A stretch of DNA of 64,000 nucleotides from Planctomycetaceae bacterium (GTDB lineage: Bacteria > Planctomycetota > Planctomycetia > Planctomycetales > Planctomycetaceae). Made by a program: the position numbers and the translations under genes. The notes under the pieces were generated by a model that saw only the letters and a program-made list of their open reading frames with translations, was not told where the DNA came from and ran no database searches. Each line of letters starts with the position of its first letter. Positions within the stretch are counted from its first letter, which is position 1. Location of the stretch: contig JAWKUA010000010.1 in the NCBI GenBank assembly GCA_041398785.1, positions 62,001-126,000 on the forward strand, given 5' to 3'. This document shows positions 53,606 to 62,582 of this stretch, piece by piece.

Positions 53606-54892
53606 CTACGCTCCCAGCTGAACCAGTTCTGCCGGCGGTGACGATTCAATAATCTTCAGGTCAAACTTGTCCTGCAGGATCTTGAAGACGTTTGGCGTCA
53701 CAAACGCGGGCGGCACCGGGCCAACGCGAATCCCCTTAACGTCCAGAGCCAGCAGACTCAGCAGTACCGCCACCGCCTTTTGTTCAAACCATGAAAGCAC
53801 AATTTCCAGCGGCAGATCATTGACGCCGCAGTCGAAGGCTTTCGACAGCGCCAGAGCCACCTGGACGGCTCCGAACGCATCGTTGCACTGCCCCATGTCC
53901 AGAAATCGCGGCAATCCGGCGACCGTGCCATAGTCGTGGTTGCGAATGCGATACTTGCCGCAGCCCAGTGTCAGAATGATCGATTCCTGTGGTGCCGATT
54001 CCGCCAACTGGGTGTAGTAGTTTCGTCCCGCTTCGGCACCGTCGCAGCCACCGATCAGGTAGAACCGCTTCAGATCACCGGACTTCACGGCGTCGACCAC
54101 CTGCCCCGCGACACCAAGGACCACGCTGTGATGGAACCCGATCGTTGATTCGCGAACCTTGTTTTCCGGCAGCGGAGGACACTTTTTCGCCTTTTCGATC
54201 ACGGCCGAAAAGTCGTTGTCCTTCAATCGAGTGCCGCCGGGAACTGCCGTCACACGGTTTGTGAACAGCCGATCCGCGTACGTGTCGGGAGGAATCAGCA
54301 CACAGTTGGTCGTCCCCAGAATCGGCCCGGAAAACAGCGGGAATTCCCAAAGCTGATTCTGCCAGGGGCCTCCGTAATGCCCTGCCAGGTGAGCATGCTT
54401 CTTCAGCTCGGGATAACTGTGAGCCGGCAGCATCTCGCCGTGTGTGTAAACGTTGATGCCGGTCCCCGCGGTCTGATCCAGCAGATCCGACAGGTCCAGC
54501 AGGTCATGGCCCGTGACCAGAATTCCGGGTCCCGCTTTGGTTCCTTCGTAGACGGTTGTGGGCTCGGGAGTCCCGAAGCGTTCCGTGTGGCCCTGGTCCA
54601 GCATTTCCATCACCCGGATGTTCTGCCGACCACATTCCAGAACCATCTCCAGCAGACTTTCCAGATCGAAGTTGACGTTCGTGACCGTCGCAAAGAGTGC
54701 TTCTTCAATGAACGCGCTGACGTTTTCGTCCGTTTTTCCCAGTCGCCGGGCATGGTGAGCATACGCCGCCATACCCTTCACGCCGTACAGCAGAATTTCC
54801 TGCAGCGACTGCATGTCTTCGTCTTTGCCGCAAACTCCGATGTCCGTGCATCCGACCCCATTCTGAGTCTGTTCGCATTGATTACAGAACAT
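53606..54892 (-). CDS. hcp: Hybrid-cluster protein (Hcp), short form
   Basis: 428 residues from MFCNQCEQTQNGVGCTDIGV, with CGAGGAAAACC before the ATG. The N-terminal Cys motif holds the cubane cluster. Later residues for the hybrid 4Fe-2O-2S cluster appear in VTGHDLLDLSDLL, GEMLPAHSYPELKK, GTTNCVLIPPD, CDGAEAGRNYYTQL, LGCGKYRIRN and FEQKAVAVLL (Glu/Lys). The length is about 120 residues below enterobacterial Hcp, matching the shorter class found in anaerobes and thermophiles. Hcp reduces NO or hydroxylamine and can act in protein S-nitrosylation. Confidence 0.93.
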   Translation of the reverse strand: MFCNQCEQTQNGVGCTDIGVCGKDEDMQSLQEILLYGVKGMAAYAHHARRLGKTDENVSAFIEEALFATVTNVNFDLESLLEMVLECGRQNIRVMEMLDQGHTERFGTPEPTTVYEGTKAGPGILVTGHDLLDLSDLLDQTAGTGINVYTHGEMLPAHSYPELKKHAHLAGHYGGPWQNQLWEFPLFSGPILGTTNCVLIPPDTYADRLFTNRVTAVPGGTRLKDNDFSAVIEKAKKCPPLPENKVRESTIGFHHSVVLGVAGQVVDAVKSGDLKRFYLIGGCDGAEAGRNYYTQLAESAPQESIILTLGCGKYRIRNHDYGTVAGLPRFLDMGQCNDAFGAVQVALALSKAFDCGVNDLPLEIVLSWFEQKAVAVLLSLLALDVKGIRVGPVPPAFVTPNVFKILQDKFDLKIIESSPPAELVQLGA

Positions 54893-55081
54893 GGTTTTCC
54901 TCGCCTGACTGAATCTGATTCGGGAACATGATTCGGACGCGTGTCCGAACACTCAATCACGGCCGGCAAGGTACGGTACACAAAACAGGACGTCAAGGTC
55001 CACAAGTCTTCTTTTCGTGCAATTCCAGTGGAAACATGCAAATCGCGCGGCCGGAAACTCGCCGGCGCGAGACCGGGCCTG

Positions 55082-57553
55082 TCAGTGGGCACGTTGCCTG
55101 GGCGGCGGGCCGGAGTCCAGGCTGCGGGCCAGAAGATTCACGTCGCTGCGGATCGCGGACGCCTGTTCCGGAGACAGCTCAGCCGCGCCGAAGCGGACGG
55201 AATTGAATGCCGCGGCCACGCGTTCCGGAATGACCTGCAGTTCTTCGGTGGTCAGGATGTGAGCAAAGAAGTGGCGGGCCGCGATGGCGTTTTCCAAAGC
55301 CGTGTTGCTGTCTGAAAGCGGCAAACCGTGGCGTTCGCAGATTTCCCGGAACGATTCGTAGAAGCGAATCACGCTGCGAGCGGCCCGGCTGGTGCGGCTG
55401 AATCGCCGTCGCAGAGCCGCTGCGGCAGCCAGCAGAATCCGCCACGGCTTTCGGCGAATCAGGAAGGCCAGCAGCGACAGGAGTACAAACGTGATGACTC
55501 CGCCCTGCCAGCTAAACCACTTCTGCGGCGACATGACGTATTCGACAAAGAACAGTTTGGCGGCGGACAGCAGACCCTGCTTCTTGACGACTTCCGCGGA
55601 ATTCCGGATTGCGTCGACGGCGGGTTTGATGAGCGCCTTCTGCCGTTCCAGGTTCATGTTCTGAACGACAGCGAACCATTTGTCGGTGAATGCGCCGCGA
55701 AGGTCCGTCAGCCAGCTCAGCGATGCGGTCGACGCCACCGTTTCCTCGCGAGCGGACGCTGGTGTCGGATCGAGCGTCGCCCAGTGACCGTCGATCCAGG
55801 CTTCCACCCAGGTATGAGCGTGCTTTTGCTTCACTTCGTGTTCGCCGGTCACCGTGTTGACTTCGCTGCCCTTGAAGCCGTTAACGATGCGCGCGGGCAC
55901 GTCGACGGCCTGCAGCATCAAAGCGCAGGATGACGCGAAGTATTCGCAATGGCCGATCTTGTGGTTCAGCAGGAAATCCTCAACCGGATCCAGCGATCGA
56001 TCGCTGACGTTTTGATTCAGCGAATACGTGAACTCACCGGAAGCGTTCAGGAACTTCAGAATGCGATCGGCGCACTCGGCGGGATCGTCGCTGACTCCCG
56101 TTTCTGTCCGGCAGATGGATTCCGCCAGCTCCACCAGCTTCGGCATCTCTTCGCGAAGTTTTGGCGTCAGCGCTTCTTCGCGGACGTCTCGGTTGCGCAA
56201 CCGCTTTTCGGCGTCGCCGGGGCCGGGGGAATTCCGCAGCCAGGCAACGACGTCCGACAGCACCCACAGCTTCGCCGTCTGAGGATCGGACGGGTCCAGC
56301 CGGGGACAGTGGATTTCGTATGTGACGGGAACATCGCTGCGGCGATCCGCAAGGGTATGGATCAGCGTCTGAGTCTTTTCGCGCTGAGCCAGTTCGCCGC
56401 GAGACGAAATCGAAACGGCATTGACCAGCGGCATCACGGCAAACGCAAAGGTCCCGATCGGAGGATCCTGAGTAATGCGGATGGCGAATGGATTCGCACT
56501 TTCGGTCAGCGCAGGGAACCGCTGCGACGAATCGACCGGGCGGTCCGTGCGTGACGCTCCGCGGCTCCAGCGTCCTTTCACGTAGTTGCTCAGCACGTTG
56601 CCGCGAAGCCGCAGTTCGTCGAATCCCATGGCGGTGCTGAACTGTTCGATCGACACCGGGCGACCGGTGTTCAGTTCGCGAATCGAAAACTGAAGCACGC
56701 GCGAATCGCTTTGCAGGATTTCACCGATTTCGCCCAGTTGCACTTCTTCCGTAAACCCGGTGCGATGGTGGTAGGCCGATCGGTCACGTTCCGTTGGCGC
56801 CAGCGGAGAATCGACCCAGATGCGCGGAAACGCGGCAAACACGACCGCGGCGACAGTGAGTGATCCCGCGAAGGTCGAAACCACGATCCCGTGAAAACGC
56901 CAGCCGGTCCACGATTCTCCCGCGTCGATCTGCACGCTGTTGCGAACCAGCACCGGACCGGCTGCCGATCGGCGGTAACCCTCGGCCAGTGAGTCCGCAA
57001 CGATCAGCGAATCCGCTTCCGCCGCCGATCCCGTTGAGATCATTCGAACGCGAAACAGTGTGAACAGCGACAGCGTCCAGATCAGCAGCAGCAGCATTCC
57101 AATCAGCGACGCTCCGAACGCGGCTTCGCGAGTCAGCACGGACGCCACCGCCAGTTGCAGCACACTGAGCGCGCTCAGCCACCAGAACTGCCGGATCCCC
57201 TTCTTCATCATCAGCACAATCCACGTCAGGTAGACCAGCATGTGGGCTCCCGACAGCAGTTTGCCTTCGATGTCGCCGGCGAAGAATTCCATGGCCGTGG
57301 CGATGGCCGCCATCCCGCCCAGCACATTCGCCGCGTAAATCGGCAGCGAGAACCAGTCGCGCCGGTCAGTGATCAGATAGGCCAGCACCGCCAGCACCGG
57401 CGTCACGCCGACGGGAAACCAGACTCCTTCCGCTCGCGACAGGATGATCGACGACAGGCAGACGCACATTGTAATGCTGCGCAGAAACCTGCGTTCCAGA
57501 CCGTTCTGGCGACGCACTGCCTGACGATGCTCGGACAGAGTCAGAACGCTCAT
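55082..57553 (-). CDS. TgpA-like membrane transglutaminase
   Basis: 823 residues from the ATG that overlaps the previous stop by one base (TGATG). The first about 180 residues contain several membrane spans (IYAANVLGGMAAIATAMEFF, LIGMLLLLIWTLSLFTLF). One more lies near residue 230, with DUF3488 features. A periplasmic transglutaminase core follows, with Cys in KIGHCEYFASSCALML, His in KHAHTWVEAWIDG and Asp in WATLDPTPA. A last span (GGVITFVLLSLLAFLI) precedes a cytoplasmic DUF4129-type helical tail. Usually paired with a DUF58 protein and MoxR; MoxR is absent here. Confidence 0.94.
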   Translation of the reverse strand: MSVLTLSEHRQAVRRQNGLERRFLRSITMCVCLSSIILSRAEGVWFPVGVTPVLAVLAYLITDRRDWFSLPIYAANVLGGMAAIATAMEFFAGDIEGKLLSGAHMLVYLTWIVLMMKKGIRQFWWLSALSVLQLAVASVLTREAAFGASLIGMLLLLIWTLSLFTLFRVRMISTGSAAEADSLIVADSLAEGYRRSAAGPVLVRNSVQIDAGESWTGWRFHGIVVSTFAGSLTVAAVVFAAFPRIWVDSPLAPTERDRSAYHHRTGFTEEVQLGEIGEILQSDSRVLQFSIRELNTGRPVSIEQFSTAMGFDELRLRGNVLSNYVKGRWSRGASRTDRPVDSSQRFPALTESANPFAIRITQDPPIGTFAFAVMPLVNAVSISSRGELAQREKTQTLIHTLADRRSDVPVTYEIHCPRLDPSDPQTAKLWVLSDVVAWLRNSPGPGDAEKRLRNRDVREEALTPKLREEMPKLVELAESICRTETGVSDDPAECADRILKFLNASGEFTYSLNQNVSDRSLDPVEDFLLNHKIGHCEYFASSCALMLQAVDVPARIVNGFKGSEVNTVTGEHEVKQKHAHTWVEAWIDGHWATLDPTPASAREETVASTASLSWLTDLRGAFTDKWFAVVQNMNLERQKALIKPAVDAIRNSAEVVKKQGLLSAAKLFFVEYVMSPQKWFSWQGGVITFVLLSLLAFLIRRKPWRILLAAAAALRRRFSRTSRAARSVIRFYESFREICERHGLPLSDSNTALENAIAARHFFAHILTTEELQVIPERVAAAFNSVRFGAAELSPEQASAIRSDVNLLARSLDSGPPPRQRAH

Positions 57554-59100
57554 CACGAATTGACTCCGCTGACTTGACCGTGACGCCGCGACGCCGCGGC
57601 TCCGTTGCCGGACGGTCCCCCGTTCGAGCGGATGCCGCGGGACTGGTGGTTCCCTGCATCCGCACCGGAGCCGGACAATTCAAACACGTCACTCAGATCG
57701 GCCGACGTTGCGTCGACGATTGTGGTGCGGGAAAGCAGATCGATGCCGTCGGGCAGCAGCGCCGCGGATAGTTCGGGGATGATCAGTCGAGCGTACTCCG
57801 GTCGAGGAGTGATCAGCACGCTTCGCGCTGTTCCCGCCATGCCGGAAGCGATGACCTGCGAAATCAGGTCGTCCAGTGGACTCCGCTTGGCGGACTGGCA
57901 GGTCGCCAGAGCGTCCAGGGCCGATTCGCGAAACGGGCCGGCGATTCGTCCGGTAACGACCGTCGTTTTTTTGCCGGCGATGCCCAGCAGGTACTGCCCG
58001 CCGGAGACTCCCCGCGCCTGTTCGACGCAAATCGTGGCCGCCAGGCTGATGGCGGTTTCGCGAGCGGTCTCCGTGAAGTTTTTCTGTTCGCAAAGGTCCA
58101 GCATGATGAACAGATCGCTTTGGCGGTTCTGTTCGAATTCGCGGACCATCGGTTCCCCGCGCTTGGCCGTTGATCGCCAGTGAATCGCCCGCGGGTTGTC
58201 GTCGACGCGGTATTCGCGAATGCGGTGGAACTCATCGTCGAACAGGCCGATCCTGGAGTGATTGTTGTTTGCCGCTTCGGCCAGCTCGCGCTGCTGACGC
58301 TTCCATTTCGGATGCAGCCGCCCCAGTCGCGGCCAGACCAGCAGATCGATGTAGTCAGAAAACGTGTGACCGCGTTCGCCGATCCCCAGCGGAAACCGCG
58401 AACTGGCACGCAGCGGACCCAGGCGATAGCTGCCGCGCCGCTGAAAGCACAGTTGATAGCGGCCCGTGCGTTCGCCAGCCGGCGGGACTCGCACAAACGT
58501 GACGACACCTTCAAAATGACGTCGTTCGCGGCGAATGGCGTCTCCCGAAACCGCGTCGCGAATCTCCAGAAGCCGCGACGACAACCAGCGTTTGCTGTTG
58601 GCGACCGTCACGTCCACCGTCACGAATTCTCCGGCGGAGGCGCGCCGCGGAGCCGTTCGGCGCACCGTGACTCCCTTCAGCATCGCGTACACCGCCCAGC
58701 CATTCAGAACGAATGGACCGGCCATCAGACCAAACACCAGCAGCAGCGTGTTCTGATGCCCCAGCAAAGCACCGATGGCCAGCATCAGCATGATCCCCAG
58801 ATAGACCATGCCTTCGCGGGGAATCACAACCCGCGATCTCATGCCAAACTTCACAAACATCCGAGCCAGAAACCGGCCCAGCAGAATGTTGCCAAGTCCC
58901 AGCACCAGTGACACGGACCCCGCCGCGATCAGAATCATCTGAGTCGTGTTGCCCAGCTCCGGGTAATTATTCGGCAACACGAACGCGCCAAGAAAGCAGG
59001 CCACGGCCGCCAGCAACTGAGTCACCGATGACGCACTGAACGAAATCGGAAACCGCGGCTCGCGCTGCTGGCTGGATGCCCCGTGGTCAGTGCTGTTCAT
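57553..59100 (-). CDS. DUF58-domain membrane protein
   Basis: 515 residues from MNSTDHGASSQQREPRFPIS; the 34 residues upstream are not protein-like. Four hydrophobic spans (LLAAVACFLGAFVLPN, MILIAAGSVSLVLGLGNILL, LGIMLMLAIGALLG, LLLVFGLMAGPFVLNGW) lead into DUF58: FDDEFHRIREYRVDDNPRAI followed by HWRSTAKRGEPMVREFE and DLFIMLDLCEQ, a degenerate VWA-like fold. These proteins act with TgpA-type transglutaminases in envelope functions that remain poorly defined. The stop overlaps the transglutaminase start. Confidence 0.94.
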   Translation of the reverse strand: MNSTDHGASSQQREPRFPISFSASSVTQLLAAVACFLGAFVLPNNYPELGNTTQMILIAAGSVSLVLGLGNILLGRFLARMFVKFGMRSRVVIPREGMVYLGIMLMLAIGALLGHQNTLLLVFGLMAGPFVLNGWAVYAMLKGVTVRRTAPRRASAGEFVTVDVTVANSKRWLSSRLLEIRDAVSGDAIRRERRHFEGVVTFVRVPPAGERTGRYQLCFQRRGSYRLGPLRASSRFPLGIGERGHTFSDYIDLLVWPRLGRLHPKWKRQQRELAEAANNNHSRIGLFDDEFHRIREYRVDDNPRAIHWRSTAKRGEPMVREFEQNRQSDLFIMLDLCEQKNFTETARETAISLAATICVEQARGVSGGQYLLGIAGKKTTVVTGRIAGPFRESALDALATCQSAKRSPLDDLISQVIASGMAGTARSVLITPRPEYARLIIPELSAALLPDGIDLLSRTTIVDATSADLSDVFELSGSGADAGNHQSRGIRSNGGPSGNGAAASRRHGQVSGVNS

Positions 59101-59451
59101 TGGCACGATTTCGCAGAGAACGGAGAAGGTGCCGGACAGAATCCGGCTGGAAGCATCCAGTCTGACAAGCGGTACCACACCCGGCAATCGGCTGGACCAC
59201 AATCAAATGTTTTGGAACACACAGGCACAGTGAACACGGCGAACGCACTGATCGACAACGCACGGATCCTCGGTGTTCTCCGTGGCTCCGTGTTTCAAAC
59301 CTGCCAGCGCACCCCGGTTCGGGCGCAGGAGGCATGATTTTCTTTGAACCATCATTCCTGCTCAAACGCTTAATCGCACGAAGAATCCGTCCGCGCTGTT
59401 ACAATCCGGGTGACGGACCCGCTCCCATCTTCGCGAAAAAGGATCGCACCC
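59101..59451. other. Intergenic region upstream of the alpha-2-macroglobulin gene
   Basis: About 350 bases between divergent genes. It contains the hairpin repeat at 59214-59297 and otherwise only promoter-size sequence. Open frames in it are short and without motifs. Confidence 0.55.
59214..59297. repeat. Second CACAGxG-type hairpin repeat
   Basis: Arms GGAACACACAGGCACAG and CTCCGTGGCTCCGTG with diverged inner repeats flank a loop of about 45 bases. It is recognisably the same style as 11775-11837 but with CGG in place of CAG. Lies in a divergent promoter region. Confidence 0.6.
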
Positions 59452-62433
59452 ATGCGATATTTTGTCTGCACACTCACCGCCGCCGTTCTGGCGACTTCCA
59501 CGTGCCTGCTGGCAACGACTCCGCAACAGGATGACGCCGCAATGCGACAGGATGCCGATAAGCGTTACACCGACAACAACTACGCCGACGCCTTCGAGCT
59601 CTACCGCCGGCTGACTCTGGAATCCAAACTGCCCCAGCGTGACATCGCACAGGTTCTCGGCAGCGCCACCATCTGCCTGGCCAATCTGAATCGGCTGAAC
59701 GAGTTCGACGAATTCTTTGAACAGGTCGTCGCCACCCGCCACGACAATCCGCATCTGCTGGCGCGAGCGGCTCAGGTTCTGGTAAGTCAGGTGGACCACG
59801 GTGGTTTCCTGATCGCCGGTCGGTTCGAACGCGGACAACATCGCGGCGGCGGCAGGTACGTTTCCGCGATGGCGCGTGACCGAGTCCGTGCCGCACAACT
59901 GCTGCTGCAGGCCATCGCGCTGCTACCCGATTCCGATGCCAATGCCGCCGAAAAAGCGGAAGTCTACCAACAGCTTGCGAATGCCGTCGGCTCGGTGCGT
60001 TTCGAAGGAGCCTGGAAGCTGCAGGACTTGACCGATCTGGAAGCACTCCCCGACTTCGAAGATGCCAACCAGTGGGGCTGGGGACCTGTCGGCGGCGGAA
60101 ATAAGGGAGCCCCCGTCGACGAGAACGGCGACCCCGTGTTTCATCAGATGCCGGAATCCTGGGACGCCGCAAAGTCCGACGGAGAACGCTGGCGCTGGGC
60201 TCTGAATCGGGTCGTTCAGGCCGACGAATCGCGGCGAAGCAGTGTGGACCTGGAGTGGGCTCGCTTCCTGCAGTCGCAGTTCGGCGTCAGTGAACAATCC
60301 GCCGGGCCGATTCCCGTTGTCCGCACAAACGCCGACGAAGATGACCAGACACCGCGCGACGCCACAACATGGAACGCTCACGAACTGCCCGACAACGAAA
60401 CGATCGCCCGCCTGGCAAGCGGAACGAAACGCTTCGCGCTGCCCGATGAATTCAATCACGTCGCGATCTACAAAAACGTCATCGAACGCGCCGACGGCCA
60501 GCTTCGCACCGCGCTGGAATCCCTGATTTCGGTGCGCATGAACCGGCACCAGTATTCGCAGGCCGCTGAACTGCTGAAACGCATTCTTGAACTTGCCGCG
60601 AACGACAATGACCGCAACAACGTTCAGCGGCGTATCGACCAGATTCTGAACAACTGGGTTCAGTTCGAAACCACGAAAGTTCAGCCGGCTGGCGACGGAG
60701 CGACGCTCGACATTCGCTATCGCAACGGTTCGCAGATCACGTTCACCGCGAAGCTGATCAACATCGATCAACTGCTGGCGGATACAAAGGCCTATTTGCA
60801 GAGCCGTCCCGAGCAACTCGATCACAAGCAACTGCGGATCGAAGACATTGGCCATCGCCTGATCGACGAAGGCGGTGATAAGTACCTCGGCGAATCCGTC
60901 GCCAACTGGACGCTCAACGTTACGCCTCCCGACAACCACTTCGACGCGATGCAGACCGTGACGACTCCGCTGCAAAAAGCGGGAGCCTACTGGGTCACGG
61001 CCACGATGGAAGACGGCAACTCAGCCCGCATCGTGCTGTGGGTCGCCGACACCGCGATCAGTCGCAAACGAGTCGAAGGTGGCACAATGTACTTCGTCGC
61101 CGACGCCGTCAGCGGCAAGCCGATCGCGCGAGCCAACCTGGAATTCTTCGGCTGGCAACAGGAACGAATCGGTCAGCCTCGCCAGCGTCAATGGGTTGTT
61201 CGCACCAGTCGCTTCGCCGACCGCACCGACAACGACGGGCTGGCGATCCCGTCAACGCAGTTTCTTAACCCGCAGTTTCAGTGGCTGACAATTGCTCGCA
61301 CCGACGACGGCCGGATGGCGTACGACGGCTTCAACGGAGTCTGGAATCCCCAAAAGCTCGACGAACTGCACTACAGCCCGACCAAAGTCTTCGCCGTCAC
61401 CGACCGCCCGGTTTATCGGCCCGATCACACAGTCAAGTTTCGACTGTGGGTGCGGGAACCAAACTTCGACAAAGAGGACACGCAATTCGCAAACAAACCT
61501 TTCACGATCGAAATTCGCAATCCGAAGGGTGACTCCGTCTTTACGAAGGATGTCGTCACCGACCGCTGGGCCGGTGCCGACGGCGAATGGACAATTCCCG
61601 CCGACGCGACGCTCGGGCATTACAACGTGGCGATCGGTTCGAAGGTCAAAGAACAACGCACTCGCGAACGCAATGGTGTGCCGGAAATCTACGAAGTCGA
61701 TGCCGTGCATGCGCTTGGTCAGGGCTCGTTTCGGGTCGAGGAATACCGCAAGCCGGAATTCGAAGTGACCGTCGATGCCCCCGACAAACCGGTCAAACTC
61801 GGCGACGAGATTCAGGCGCAGATTTCCGCTCGCTACTACTTCGGAGCACCCGTGACCGAAGCCACCGTTCACTACAAAGTCGAACGCACCAAAAAGGATC
61901 AGCGGTGGTATCCGGTCGGTCGCTGGGACTGGCTGTATTCGCCGGGGTACTGGTGGTTCAGTCCGAATTACGAATGGTATCCCGGCTGGAGCCGCTGGGG
62001 TTGCTGGGCTCCGATTCCGCCATGGTGGGGCTGGAATCCTGATCCGCCGGAGGTCGTCGCCGAAGGTGATGCCCAGATCGGTCCGGACGGCACGTATCTC
62101 ATCAGCATCGACACCGCCGCCGCTCTGCGAGAACACAGCGACAGCGATCACAACTACAACATCACAGCCGAAGTCGTCGACCAGTCTCGCCGCACGATCA
62201 TCGGCAGCGGGAGCGTGATCGTCGCCCGTGATCCGTTCAAGGTGTTCGTGTGGACCGATCGAGGTCATTATCAGACCGGCGACACAGCCAACGTCGGCAT
62301 TCAGGCTCGCACGCCCGACGGCAAGGGAGTTCAGCGGCAAAGGAACGGCGACGCTGTATTCGGTGACGTACGAAGACGGTTCCGACGTGCCGAAGGAAGC
62401 CGAAGTCGAATCGTGGGACATCATGACGGATGA
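59452..62433 (+). pseudogene. Alpha-2-macroglobulin family protein, N-terminal part up to a frameshift
   Basis: Signal peptide (MRYFVCTLTAAVLATSTCLL), a helical TPR-like region (about 30-470), then macroglobulin MG domains (AYWVTATMEDGNSARIVLWV, VFAVTDRPVYRPDHTVKFRL, the typical MG2 opening). Around residues 818-866 lies a Trp-rich insertion with twelve Trp. The natural continuation of QARTPDGKGV is in another frame from about 62335 (GKGTATLYSVTYEDG), so translation would otherwise end after about 33 wrong residues at 62433. Bacterial alpha-2-macroglobulins trap proteases in the periplasm. Either a true pseudogene or consensus errors. Confidence 0.85.
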
Positions 62434-62582
62434 CGCGGCAACTGCATCGCTGAAAATGACGGTGCCCGATTCCGGCCAGTTTCAGGTGTCCGTGAAAGTC
62501 ACAGCGGATGTCGACATGATCGGGAGGGCGAGGCTCCCGCCGAGCCGCACACTCAGGAAGGCGGCTACGTCTTCTTCGTTCG

